Positions 13,530 through 25,290 are shown, numbered from the stretch's first letter. The stretch: 64,000 nt of DNA from Monodelphis domestica (GCF_027887165.1 NC_077227.1:536584293-536648292), one strand, 5' to 3'. Notes: generated by a model not told the origin, from the sequence alone. Translations and numbers: made by a program.

Positions 13530-13690
13530 CAGTTTCAGTCAATAAATATTTATTAAGTGTTTTCTATCTGTCAGGCCCTGCAAAGTTCAGGGGATATAAA
13601 GAAAGGCAAGCCTCTGCCCTCAAGGAGCTTAAAGTCTGATGGGAGAAGACAACACATACATATATAAAAAGAAATGGAAAATCAGGGGAC
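13530..13690 (+). repeat. Ancient L2/L3-like relic
   Basis: AATATTTATTAAGTGTTTTC, CAGGCCCTG and CTGCCCTCAAGGAGCTTA match an old mammalian repeat also seen here near 11705, 20300 and 60300. Confidence 0.6.
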
Positions 13691-14089
13691 AGAGAGAGTC
13701 ACCAATAGTAGGGCATAATGAAGTCCATGGGAGTGCAGCCATGTGGGAAATGATGAAATGGTGACCTTGGGTCACTCTCCTTAAATGAAAGGTCCCAGGG
13801 GCAGGAAGTCCTGAGGAAGTATGACTTTTTGGTGTTGATGTGGTCTGGTAGAATGATGAGAGATCATGATGAAATCCAGGAGGATAGCCAGGTGGGAAAT
13901 GATGACTGACTTGGGTGTCTTCCTTAAATGGAGAATCTAGGAAGAGCTCTCCATTTTCTACCTTCCAGATGATGACAAATGAGAAACAAATCCTTGTCTT
14001 ATCTTTTGCTGGGTTGAGTCCCAAAGGAATCTCCTTGTTCCTCAAGGTATTAACATTGGACTGATTGGAAAGTCCAATTTCTGGCACAC

Positions 14090-17000
14090 TAAAATGTTGG
14101 CTCTACTAACCTTTCAAAACTCACAATGTCTGATTCTCCAATCCCTTAATCTAAAATGGAAAAAGAACAAACACAGAGATAGGCAAAGAAGTTGAGCTTG
14201 TATTTATAAGCCACATATTGGCCTCAGAAGAGAGAACCAAAAGTCTTTCCTCTCATAGTATTGTTTCTCAGTGGATACCATCAGAGAAGGAAACAAAAAA
14301 AATAGTTAAAAAGAAAAATTATTGACACTCTAGTCCCTTTGAAATGCCTTCATAGTCATATTCAGAGAGCTTCTTATTTACCAGGTGGTCAACAAGACAG
14401 AACCTTTTACAATGTCTATTTTTGCTCAAAGTCCTCTCCAGGAAATTTTTTTGTCCTTTGGGTACTAGATGATTCTGGTGAAAGTCTTCTTTTCATCTGA
14501 TTAATCTTGCTCTTAAAGAAATCTCTTCAGTAACTCTTGAAGGCTAACATAAGGTAACTTAAGGCTAGCAAAGTCCATTTCTTGGAATTACTAATTACAG
14601 AACCCTGTGAAAGGTAGAAAGAGCTAGCCCTTACCCCCAGTTATCTGAGCAAATACATGTATCCTAATGCCATGGGGCTTCTGCTCTGAGTTGATATTGC
14701 CACTAGGAGAGAGGGAAAGATCAGCTACCATATCCTGCCCCCCTAAAAATCAGGAAACTCCCCACTTCTTGCTGCAACTTTATGCAAAGAAGAGAAAGCA
14801 TTCTAAGAGAGTCTCAAAGTAAGTCAGAATCATTTCGTTTTCCTCACTCTTTTAGACCACAGAAAGGAATTTTCCTCCAACAAGAGACTATCTCTCCTGA
14901 CTCTTAATCAACAATTGTCAGGATTTGGCCCAGTAATTAGTGAGCAATCCAGAGTTGATCCTTCTGCCAACAATATTTATGTCCCTCTGCATAGGGCCAT
15001 GGTATATATCTAGGTCCTTTCTATCAAGGGTTCATGTCGTATGGTTTTAAAAAGTGACTTGGGAAAACTAAGCAAATCCAAGATTCTCCTGATTAACTGC
15101 CACACCCTGCCCCATGTCCCAGAAAATCAAACAGGTGTTTCAGGGAAATTTTGTAAACATCTCCAATCCTGGATAATTATCTGGGGACCTGAGGGAGACT
15201 CAGGCCCTGCCTTGTCAAGTTGCCTCCTCCAGTGTCTTCCACTAAAGAGTCTCAACAAAGTCCCTATGGCATGGTTGTTAGATGATCCCTATGAAACATT
15301 CTTTTGTGAATAGCCAGCCTTTAACTAGCTATTGGGCCCAGGTTACACTAACTTCCAAATATAAAATTTGAAAATTCTATAAACAGTAGTTTACAAGGTT
15401 TTCATAGAATACCACCTGTCCCAACTCAGTTAGGAAAGAAAATAATGAAAATAAACAATTAATAAGGACAAAAAAAATTAAGAAACAAAAGGAGGGGAAA
15501 AATGTGTTTCCCTATCCAAAGGGAAAGTCAAATTACTGATAAGCTTTGAAGGAACATGAGTTTCTCCCAACTGAGATTGATTAGGATTTGGTGTCTTGAT
15601 TGGGAAGTTACCCCTTCACTCTCAAGTGAGAAACCAATTTGTGTTGGATGAGAATTTCAAGAATTGGTCCCTTCAGGACATAAGGGAGCCTACAGATTTT
15701 TCAAAAGGTTTCTTGTAAATACACAGGGCAATCCAGATAGAAGATTGGACTCTCTTTTTCTCTTCCCCCTATATTAGCCCTCTAGTTAACAAACAGACTT
15801 TTTAAAAAAAAAGGAAATTGAACAAATTCAGATAAATCTAAAAGGTGAGTGAGGTACCCAAAAAACATTAAACACTTGATATTGATTAGAAATCAATCCT
15901 TCAGATGAAAAGTAAGTCCCCAAGATACACCTCACAGCTCAGGGGGGTCCCAACAGGAAACTTTGTACTCATATAGACCCAAGTTTGATCCTAGAGAGTG
16001 CCAATCCCAGGGTCAAAATATTAAGCAGTTTCTCCTTTCTCACTCTTAAAGGCTACAGAGATGAAGGTTCTTTTACTAAGACTCTTGTAAGGGAAGAGAA
16101 ATTCATTTTGTGCAAGGAGCAATTTCTGACAGAAATCAGATGCAGAGAGAGAGTGGAGGAGGTGCAAGAAGAAAAAAAAACTGAAGGTTCTAGGGGGGAA
16201 TCTGAGGGAGAGAGAACTTCAACTGATCACACCTCACTTCCAACTAGGAGCCAGAGAGAGAAATGGCAGGTCTCTCAGGCTAGGAAGAAGTTTGGATCTC
16301 TCTAGAGATCAATTGTATCCCTGTGAATCCCTGGACATCTCTCACTCAACTCTCAACAACACAGCACAGAGTCATTAGTGAATATTGTGGACTTGAAGAA
16401 GCCATCCACTGAGATCCCCTTTTCAAAGATCTCATTCTCCATCTCTCTCCCTAACTTGTTCCTGGACTCCAATACTCAAGCTAGTTAGCTCAGGAGTAGG
16501 GACCAAACCAGCAGCTTGCCAGAAGATAGATCAAGGCCGAGAGCCTTGAACCCTATGGCCTTGGGAGGGCCAGTCTGCCAGAGGGGACAAGTCAATAGGG
16601 CTTCCTGCTCACCCACTTCCCTTACCTGACACCCTTACCTCTCCTTTCCTGTGTGAACCCCAAATAAGTTGTCTGGCTAGTTTCTGATACTAGGAAATGT
16701 GACAGAAGATTTGGGGAGAATAACACCTCTCCCCAAAGGGGAAGGCTAGCTCATTATCCCAGTGATCCAAATAATAAGACCCAAGGAGTAACCATCTCTC
16801 CTGGGCTGTGGAGTAACCCAAGGCCTTGGGGAGGGGGGAAAGTGGCAGTTGGTGTACCTCAGGGATCCAGAGGCAGAAAAGTCCTGCCTCTCAACAATAA
16901 CTGGGACTAAAAGGGAGGCAGTGTGTCATCTTACCAAAGCTTATCCCGATAGTTATTATCCTCCATTTCCCAGAACTATTGTCTGAGGAAACAGACTCCC

Positions 17001-17250
17001 TCTCTCAAGGAGACAAGACTTGGTTACCTCTCCCCAAAAGAAACAGAGGGGAAGGTCAATTTCTTCCCCCTCTCCATTCTCTCAACTCTTTCTCTCTCTC
17101 TCCCTCAATTTCCCCTGTGTGTTCCCTTTCAGACAATACATTACACTCTCAGCTGACAATCATCAGTTCAGCCACCAACTCCCAAATCGGGAGTTCACTG
17201 AGGCTATCAATGGTATATGTCTAACTCCATGGTAGATAGACAAAGGTTTT
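14090..17250. other. Unassigned 3.2 kb block, possibly an old LTR element
   Basis: No protein, tRNA, SINE or LINE is recognisable. The block is rich in short purine and pyrimidine runs and unlike its flanks. Its texture recalls decayed retroviral sequence, but I found no paired ends, so this is only a suggestion. Confidence 0.25.
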
Positions 17251-17529
17251 CATTTTTTTAATCTCTTCAAGTGAATTGGGAAATCTCATCAAACTGGCCA
17301 GGAATTCTGATTAATCACACTATATATGTAAAATGAGTTGCTCATATAAAGGCACAAAGACAGTTAGTGGATTGGTGAGTTTTGAGAATGAGAAGTAGAA
17401 ACATTTATTTGGAACATATGTGAATTTTCTAAGGCGAAAGTGTGAATAAATAGGAAAACCAGAATCCAAGCGCAGACACTCTGAATCTGAACCCTGAACT
17501 TCAGACTCCAACTGCATTTTTGTTCATCT

Positions 17530-17835
17530 CTTGGTTTTTCAGAAATTTTTATTTCTGTTTTTAATCAGGGCTTTTAATTTGTTGGTTTTCTAGGATTTTG
17601 TTGTAGCTGAATGCTCAATTCATCGATGTACTTTCTTTCTGTTGTTGATTGAAATTTTTGGTGATAAAATTTTCCTAAGGATTGTGTTGGTTTGTTGTGC
17701 TGTCTCTTTGTTTTCATCATTTTTAATAAAATTATCTAATATTTCTATAATTATTTGATCCACCACTTCTCTAGGATTATCTAGCTTCAATCCTTTCTCA
17801 ATTAGATCCCAGATTTATTAGAAACAATTTGCTCA
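17530..17835 (-). mobile_element. LINE-1 fragment, antisense
   Basis: TTGTTTTCATCATTTTTAAT, AATTATTTGATCCACCAC and TCTAGGATTATCTAG resemble the stretch between the endonuclease and reverse transcriptase of marsupial LINE-1, read on the - strand. It is diverged. Confidence 0.45.
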
Positions 17836-17959
17836 AGAAAATGTAGACCTCAGTTCAATTCAGACTGTTATATAATGCTTGTGGTATATGTTGGAAGTTG
17901 TAGTTGGAAGGCAGGTGCAGACCTTTCTGATTCTCAGTTTTCTCATCTGTAAAATGAGG

Positions 17960-18210
17960 GCAAGTAAGTGGCACAGAGCACTAGGTTTGGAATCAGAAAA
18001 ACTCATCTTTATAAGTTCAAATCAGATCTCAGACACTAATCAGCTATGTGACCCTAGGCAAGTCACTTAACTCTGTTTGTTTCAGTTCCTCATCTGTAAA
18101 ATGAGCTGGAGAATGAAATGGCAAAGCACTCCAGTATCTGTGCCAAGAAAACTCCAAATGCGGTGATGAAGAGTCAGACACAACTGATGACTGAAACAAC
18201 TCATCAACAA
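17960..18210 (+). repeat. MAR1-type SINE inserted in an older SINE
   Basis: It has a tRNA-type head, TGACCCTAGGCAAGTCACTT, then the MAR1 tail TGCCAAGAAAACTCC and GTCAGACACAACTGA. AAAATGAG flanks it on both sides within TCTGTAAAATGAG-type sequence, suggesting insertion into an earlier SINE tail. Confidence 0.82.
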
Positions 18211-18439
18211 AATGAGCATGTTAGACTAGAACTGTGTGATCTCTAAGATCTCTTAACCTGTGGACTGAGGACCCCTGGAGGAGCTTGCAGTAATTGCAAG
18301 GGGTCCATCACATTAAATGACTCCACATATTAAATAAACAAATGCCATCTCTAGCCCCTGTAAATGTTTTGCATATATGTGTATCATTATTTAAGTAACT
18401 ATAGATTTTTTGTAATCAATAGAATACAAATTAGTTGTT

Positions 18440-18590
18440 TTAAACCCTTACTTTCCAACTTAGAATCAATAATGTGTATTGGTTCTAGGCAGAAGAGTGG
18501 TAAGGGATAGGCAATGAGGGTCAAGTGACTTGCCCAGAGTCACAAGGCTCTCAATCCTCTGAACCACCTGGCTGCCCCCTCAAGTTTATT
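18440..18590 (-). repeat. WSINE-like SINE, antisense
   Basis: Read in reverse it has GGCAGCCAGGTGGTTC, then CTGGGCAAGTCACTTGACCC and the TTCTGCCTAGAACCAATACA tail. Its middle is shortened. Confidence 0.8.
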
Positions 18591-18689
18591 TTAAGTGGTT
18601 ATTTAGTTAGTTCTTGATAGTATTCTTCATTATCATCTCAGTGCATAACATAACAATATAAAATAGGATCTGTGAAATCATCATTGTTA

Positions 18690-18905
18690 ATATTGACACA
18701 GTGCTTTAAGCTTTATAAAGTACTTTCCAAATATTTTATCATTTTATCCTTAAAACAACTTAGGAGGTAGCTTCTCTTACTACCCCCATTTTTCAGATGA
18801 GGAAAAAGATGATGTGATTTGTCCAGGGTGATATAACTAATAAGGATGTAAAGCTAAATTCAAACTTAGGCCACTATACCACCTAGATGCCTCTGCTTTC
18901 TCTCA
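18690..18905 (+). repeat. MIR/L2-type relic
   Basis: TTTATAAAGTACTTTCCAAA, TTTCAGATGAGGAAAAAG and ACTATACCACCTAGATGCC are in the order of an old CORE-SINE. Confidence 0.6.
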
Positions 18906-19356
18906 ACTGCTCTCAGGTTCTTTTTAACTTTAAATACTATGAAACTATTGCTTTTCATAATAATAAAACCCAGTTTTCATAATCTTTTTCTTGTAGTAGC
19001 AATGGTGCTCCATCTCATTTTGTTCTGGAGTAGGCATGTATATAAATATGGTTGGTGACAATCTTGCTAATGAACAGTATTTTAGAAATACAGCCTGGCG
19101 TGACATTTCTACTCTTCACTGCTTGACTCTTCAGGTCTATCAGTTGTTTAGGTTACATTTTAAATGTTGTTGAACTTAATCTGAAGTCTTCTAGGAAAAA
19201 GTAAGTGTTGAGAAGTCAGCAGTAGTAGGGGCAACAATCCAGGGGAAGTGTTCAGGCTCCTGGTCCTACACTCTTCATGCTGTCCGACATGAAAGGGCAG
19301 CACAAGTGAAGGCACTCTAGTCAATTGCAATAATTTACTAAGAATGGACCTTAATC

Positions 19357-20286
19357 CAGTGATGGACTTTTGAGCTTGGTGTGTCAAAATTGGCCAAAAA
19401 AACAAGCATAACTCGGGTGGTGTGTCACTTCAAGAAAAAAACAAAAACAAAAACATAATTTCATGATATTTATAGTTTAAATTATAAAAATGTATAATTG
19501 TAATATATAACTGTATTTAATAAACCAAAAACTAATTATTTAATTTACCTGCTTAGTGACTTCTTTGTTCATCTGTCAGTCGGTTTCTTTTCTTGGTCTT
19601 GATATTATTTAACTTGTGTGGGGTGCCATGAACTAAGATAAGTGAGAAGGAGGGAGAATTCTTTAACTAACTTGCCTATTAGTGATTTTTTTGTTGCTAA
19701 ATTTCATTGGCTAAATCTCCAATTGAAGGTTGGTGTTTTCTATACTTCAAGCCCAAGCAAGTGCTACTAACTTCATCTGACAATCTGTTTCTTTTGTTGG
19801 TTTTGATATTATTTAACACTGAGAATAAGGTCTCAGAAAAGTATGTAGAGGGAAAAATTGTGAGTAAAGCCATTGCTATACTTTTGAGGATGCTAAAAGT
19901 GTCTGGTAATCGGTTCCAGGCACTCCTCAGTTGCATGTGTGCCAGAGCCCTGCCCAGTCTTCAGCTGGCCAGCCCTTCCCCACCCCCCTCCCCAGCCAGC
20001 TGGCCTGGGATTGTGGTGAGAGCAGGGGCTGCTGCCCACCACCAGCCTGCCTGCCCATGCATTCCTTCTGGGAGCACTCCTCCTCCCCACCCTTGTGTAC
20101 CCCAGCTACCTGGCCTGTGCTGCCTGAACTCACCCCCTGCCTCCATGGCCAGTGGGGGGATCAGCCCTCCCCCCTGCCCCCCAGGCTCCAGGCCCTGAGG
20201 CTCACTGAGCATGCATGTGGCTGCATGTCATCAAAATGGCCACACGTGTCAGTGCTGACATGTATGTCATAGGTTCACCATCACGA
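19357..20286 (-). mobile_element. hAT DNA transposon, internally deleted, with transposase tail
   Basis: It is flanked by a perfect 8-bp target duplication CCTTAATC (19349-19356, 20287-20294). The left end is CAGTGATGGAC; the right end read in reverse is TCGTGATGGTGAACCTATGACA. Within it, on the - strand, is the C-terminal part of a hAT transposase. It has TTGAGCT(T)GGTGTGTCAAAATT just inside the left end and a very GC-rich right third. At 930 bp it is too short for a full transposase gene. Confidence 0.9.
19690..19936 (-). pseudogene. hAT transposase C-terminal dimerisation region, partial
   Basis: A 79-residue frame contains IFPSTYFSETLFSVLNNIKT followed by NKRNRLSDEVSSTCLGLKYR, the signature of the hAT family C-terminal dimerisation domain (YFSETLFSVL, then NRL). 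The N-terminal zinc finger and the catalytic core are absent, so it cannot be an active transposase. The part before residue 10 reads into the GC-rich insert and is probably not original. Confidence 0.8.
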
Positions 20287-20989
20287 CCTTAATCAATAGC
20301 ATTTGCTAAGAGCCTTCTGTGTATCAGGTACTTTGCAAGATGCTTGGGCTATAAAACAAAGGTGAAATAGACCCTGGCTCTGAGGAGCTTATATCCTACT
20401 GAAGGAGACATCTTTTATGTATATACATATATGCATTTTTGTTTATAAATACATAATGCCCATCCATATATATCCATGCATATAAGGCTGGGGATGGAAA
20501 CCCACCTTCGTCAGTGGAGGCACAAAAGGGTCTAGTCTCTCAATTGACTAGTCAATCAAAGGTAGGTATAGGATCGAATAAAACCTTAATAGGGAAGAAG
20601 TTAAATATTTTAATCACTAGGTAAACTCAACTTTTGCCACACAGGAAATATATTGGGATTGGCTGAAAGAATCAGCCGTGCCTCTGGGTCTATGCATATT
20701 ATAGAAGCAGGAGTATGCCAGCAATAAGAGAATGGTCCTTTAAAGGAGAGGGTTGTGTTCTCTATTTCTCTCCCTGCCCACCCCATCCTCTAGTCCCTTG
20801 GTGAATTTTGAAAAGTGAGGAAATTTTTACTTCCCATTGGAATTGGTAGCAGTGGCTTCTGGCAGCATCTGCATTAGGAACTGAGAGATAAGTTGAGGAA
20901 AGGTAGATTTAGGCCTTTACAAGGACCCTGAAATGCCCAGTCTGATGAAGAAATTCCATCTAATTCCATTTCATGAGGACTTTGTGAAG

Positions 20990-21335
20990 AGATTTTAGTT
21001 GAATTACTAAGATTTTTCACATTTCTCATCCCATTATTTTGCCCATTCTGATTCCTTCAATTTCATTTTTCTTACTGTTATTTCTAGTATTTCTAATACC
21101 ATGTTAAATAATATCAGTGATAATGGGCATCCTTGTTTCACTCTTAATCTTATTGGGAAGGATTCTAGCTTATTACAATTATAAATAATACTTGCTGATG
21201 ATTTTAGGTAGATGCTTCATATCATTTTAAGGAAAAATACATTTATACTTATGTTTTCCAATGTTTTTTTTTAATAGGAATGAATTGTGCTTTATCAAAG
21301 GCTTTTTGCATCTACTGATATATTGAATATCAAAA
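20990..21335 (-). mobile_element. LINE-1 ORF2 piece, inverted 5' part
   Basis: In reverse this reads as the reverse-transcriptase fingers/palm region. On the + strand GATAATGGGCATCCTTGTTT, ATTCTAGCTTATTACAAT and TTTATCAAAGGCTTTTTGC are the familiar complement of LINE-1 ORF2. It abuts a + strand LINE-1 piece. Confidence 0.75.
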
Positions 21336-21337
21336 GA

Positions 21338-21468
21338 ATAAAAATGAAAAGGAAGGAGGTCTAGCAGTAGATTTTTTAAACTGTATTATAAAACAGTAAT
21401 TATCAAAATTATCTGGTACTAGCTAAGAAATAGAAAAGTAAATCAATGAAACAGAACAGACATATAAC
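21338..21468 (+). mobile_element. LINE-1 ORF2 piece, interrupted by solo LTR copy 2
   Basis: AAAACAGTAATTATCAAAAT, TCTGGTACTAGCTAAGAAAT and AATCAATGAAACAGAACAGA is LINE-1 ORF2 in + orientation. The LTR at 21473 begins just after, and short LINE-1-like sequence may resume beyond 22483. Confidence 0.7.
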
Positions 21469-21472
21469 CTAC

Positions 21473-21620
21473 TGTGACAAGGAAATCACTTTAAAAGACT
21501 GATATATATTAATTTAAGGTCACCAAGGAATTCAGCTATGTAATTCCTTAATGAAAACTCAAGTCAGCAGTCAACCTTTTATGGAGTTTAATTACAAACA
21601 GGAGGAAGAAAAGGTATTAG

Positions 21621-21660
<40 letters not shown>

Positions 21661-22478
21661 AGGGAATAGGGCTTAAATACCCCTTCTGTTTAGGCTGGGC
21701 CAAAAGGCTCAAGCCCTTAGATAGCTGAGGCAAAGAAAAGAGATCAGTCCCTATCACTCACGTGACCAAAATGGAGAAACAGTCTCAGGGGCCTCCACCT
21801 CCAGCTTCCTTCAGAGCAAGCTTCTCAGAGCACAACCTCTTAGAGCAAAACCTCTCCAACCACCCTTAGTCCTCAGACCCTGCTATCTTTAAGGAAATCA
21901 TCCAAGTTCCCTCCCCTCAGTTCTCACATCTACCAATCACTGTCCATGTCTTCCCTGTACCAATGGTGGCTCTGGCTTAACCCAGGACTGCCCAGAGGTC
22001 TGTGGCTTTGCACATGTCTGTTGAAGGTCATATTCTCAAATAATTAAATCTTGATCCTTTGCTGCAGCCCTTCCTAAATCCCGTTACCCTGAGCAGGGTG
22101 GAGATTGGAATAATTAAATCTTGATCCTTTGTTGCAGCCCTTCCTAAATCCCGTTACCCTGAGCAGGGTAGAGATTGGAAGTTCCAAGACCTGGTTCTGT
22201 CATTCCAAGTATCTCTATTATATCAATTCTAAAATCAATCATGACTCAAAGAAATTCCTGTTCTATGCTTAAGCATAGGTCAAAGTCCTTTCCATTGTTC
22301 AGCAAAAGGTTTCTGTCCTAAAGTAATCTTAAGAAGGGAGGAGGAGGAACCTCCCATGCCAATGGGGTTCACATTCCAATAGAGTTCCCACTATCAGTAG
22401 GAAATTCCCTACAAGCATGAAACCTTCCAATGGTGAAATTTCCAACATTCACAAGTCTAAGAAATTTTAAGGTTTACA
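21473..22478 (+). mobile_element. Solo LTR, copy 2 of four, with duplicated poly(A) region
   Basis: It starts TGTGACAAGG, ends GGTTTACA, and is flanked by the 4-bp duplication CTAC (21469-21472, 22479-22482). It contains a (GA)n run near 21619-21661 and a tandem 70-bp duplication (22039-22108 and 22109-22178), each unit with ATTAAATC. It appears inserted into a LINE-1 piece. Confidence 0.88.
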
Positions 22479-22627
22479 CTACAACATTTAAAAAATTATA
22501 GCAGTTGCAAATATAAAAACTATAATGGAATTTATTAATATCTCTTCCATATTATTTTGTTGTAGACTTAATATTTCTTTTCATGTGGTTCTAAAATGCA
22601 GGGAATTTTAAATTTCATTTAAATAAA

Positions 22628-22935
22628 GCATAAGTGTAGTGGCATATCTCTTCCCACTGGGGAGGCTGAGTCTGGCAGATCTTTTGAGTTCAGGAGTTCT
22701 GAATCACAATCAGACAAAAGCTAGTGAAGAATCTACGCTTCAGACCAGCACCAATGTGGTCTGATCCTTAAGCAGAGGACCATCAGGTTACTCAAGGAAG
22801 AGCCAGTTGTTCCAGGTCAGAAAAAAACTGAGCAGAATAAAGTTTCCATGCCAATTAGTATTGAAATTGGGATATGACTGGCTATTGCTTTTTCTGTCCT
22901 AGATGGAGACCTCATCTCAAATATAAAGAAAAATA
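22628..22935 (+). pseudogene. 7SL RNA pseudogene, near full length
   Basis: The 5' Alu-domain part GTGGCATATC...GGGAGGCTGAG, then GAGTTCAGGAGTTCTG, is followed by the S-domain GAGGACCATCAGGTTACTCA, CCAGGTCAGAAA and TATGACTGGCTATTGC. The 3' end is GGAGACCTCATCTC, with an A-rich tail to about 22935. Order and length (about 290 bp) match the SRP RNA, not only its Alu half. It is much diverged from the gene and looks like a LINE-mediated retrocopy; I saw no clear target duplication. Confidence 0.87.
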
Positions 22936-23404
22936 ATACAGTTTAAGCTAGGGGAATTATTTGCATAGATTGTTTTATGAAAAGTGTAGGGAGTGACTTT
23001 TTTTAAAAAGCTGTATGTCTCTACCTTGTCTACAAATTATGGCTTTACTGCTTCCCCCAAGAACATTGTCCCTGGCTCTGACTGCTTGACAGTGGGAAGA
23101 TAACAATTCTCAGAATACCAGCAGCAGCATTGGAGATCACTACTGATAATAATAGGGGACAGTAATGGAAGAACAGCTCTGATAGGGAACTGGGGCCCTA
23201 AATCACAGCTGGTCCATTCAAAATGAGAAACTCTTGAGCAGAATTGGTAACTTGGGCCCAATGCTGATGACTGGTTGATCTCTCTGTCTCACTTTTCAAA
23301 ACCTGAATCTTTCAGGATCTTATTGGCACAGATTTCTAAATTAATAAACTCTGTGATTCCATCTGGAATTTCCCTCTCCCCATAATATTTTTGTGTGTCC
23401 TACC

Positions 23405-23745
23405 TCTACGTATATACACACACATGCACACATATATTATGGTTTAGCTCTCATCTCAGTATCTTTGCACTATCTGCCATACCTGGGCTGCACTTTCTCT
23501 TTATTTCTACTTCATAGAATCTATTACTTCCTTCAAAATTCACCTCAGGTAACCCCTTTCTGGATCACACCCCACTCTCTCCCAGCTAGTCCCTTCTCCT
23601 TCCTTCTAGTTACTTTATATTTATTTTGTATTATTTGCACATTAGATTGTACCCTTGTGAGGGCAGAGAATGTCTTTGGCCTCTTTTTGTATCCCCTCTG
23701 CTTAACAAGTAGTAAGTAGGTGCTTAATTTATGTTGACTGACTGT
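23405..23745 (+). repeat. L2 LINE 3' relic
   Basis: ACTTCCTTCAAAATTCACCT, TTGTATTATTTGCACATTAG, then ACCCTTGTGAGGGCAGAGAA and GTAGGTGCTTAATTTATGTT is a good L2 3' region. Confidence 0.8.
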
Positions 23746-23749
23746 TTTG

Positions 23750-24245
23750 GTCAGTGAAGAGGGAACTCCCATTCCCAAAGGCAGATTGGATCTCCAGATT
23801 ATAGACTTTTCAGTATTTCTTCTTTCATGGTGTAGTTTCCTAGCTAGTATTTGATTTAGGATTTTTGCATCTATATTCATTAATGTAATTGGTCTCTAAT
23901 TTTCTTTCTCTGTTTTTGCTCTTCCTGGTTTAGGTATTAGCACCATATTTATTTCATAAAAGGAGTTTGGTAAAACTCCTTCTTGACCTATTATTTCAAA
24001 TAATTCATTTAATATTGAAATTAGTTGATCTTTAAATGTTTGGTGGAATTCACTTGTGAATCCTTCTGGTCCTTGTGCCTTTTTTTTTCCCCCAAAGGAA
24101 GTTCAATCATGGCCTATTCAATTTCTTTTTCTAAGATAGGCTTATTTAGATGTTCTCTTTTCTCCTCTGACAGTCTAGACAGTTTACATTTTTGTAAGTT
24201 ATTTTTCCATTTCACTTACATTGTTAAATTTGTTGACCTATAATT
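23750..24245 (-). mobile_element. LINE-1 ORF2 piece, inverted 5' part
   Basis: The - strand encodes MNIDAKILNQILARKL, a hallmark of LINE-1 reverse transcriptase. The + strand has GAATTCACTTGTGAATCCTTCTGGTCC-type sequence (split here by its length). It joins head to head with the + strand piece that follows. Confidence 0.82.
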
Positions 24246-25290
24246 GAGCAAAATAAGATAAAAATGGATTCATGATTTAGACATAAAAGGAGATATATTT
24301 TAGAAGAACAGGGAAAATGTTACCTATCAGATTTTTAGATAGGAGAGGAATTTAAAAGTAAACAAGAGATGGAGAGCATTGTGAGATGCAAAACAAGTCA
24401 TTTTAAGCACATTAAACTGAGAAGGTTTTGGCAAATAAAACAAATATTGCCAAGATTAGAATATGGGAATAAGAGCCATTCCTCAATTGATAATGGGCAA
24501 AAGGTATGAACAGGCAGTTTTTGGATGAAGAAATTGAAGCTATATATAACTATATGAAAAAAATGCTCTCAATTGGTACTTATTAGGAAAATGGAAACCA
24601 AAACAGTTTTGAGGTATCATTTCATACCCATCAGATTGGCTAAAATGACAAAATTTGGAGAGGATGTGGAGAAGTGAGGGCACTAATACTCTGTTGGTGG
24701 AACTGGGAACTGATCCAACTATTTTGGAGAGCAATTTGTAATTATTCCCAGAAAGTCAAAAAAAATGTATATATCTTTAGACTCAGCAATACCATTGCTA
24801 GAATTGTTTCCCAAGGAGATCAGGGGAAAAGGAAAAGAACTGATATACTTCAAAATATTTATAGCAGTAATCTTTGTGATGGTAAAGGACTGGAAATCAA
24901 GGGGATGTCTATCAACTTGAGAATGGTTAAATAAATTGTGGTATATGATTGTGATGGAATACTACTGTGCTGTAAGAAAAGGTGGGCAGATTAATTTAAA
25001 AAAAAACCAGAAATAATTACAGGAGATAATGAAGAGTGAAAAGAGCAGAACCAAAAGAACATTATGCACAACTACAGATTTACTATTTGAAGAATAACTT
25101 GTGAATTTTCACCTCCAGGGAATGAATTGAGAAATGGAAACATGAATGACATAATCTATATATTTTACTGGAAGATGCCTTCTATGGTGCATGTGGTAGG
25201 TGAGGAGGAAGGGGCTAAATTAAAAGAAATTAATTAATTAGACATTTCTAAAATAAAAGCTAAAAAAGTTGTAGGATATTTTGGTAGTTT
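24246..25290 (+). mobile_element. LINE-1 3' part (ORF2 end and 3' UTR)
   Basis: ATGGATTCATGATTTAGACA, TTACCTATCAGAT and TTTGGAGAGCAATTTG follow LINE-1 ORF2 order. A frame at 24674-24934 carries CWWNWELIQLFWRAI, the LINE-1 C-terminal region. With the preceding inverted piece it forms one element with a 5' inversion. Confidence 0.85.
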
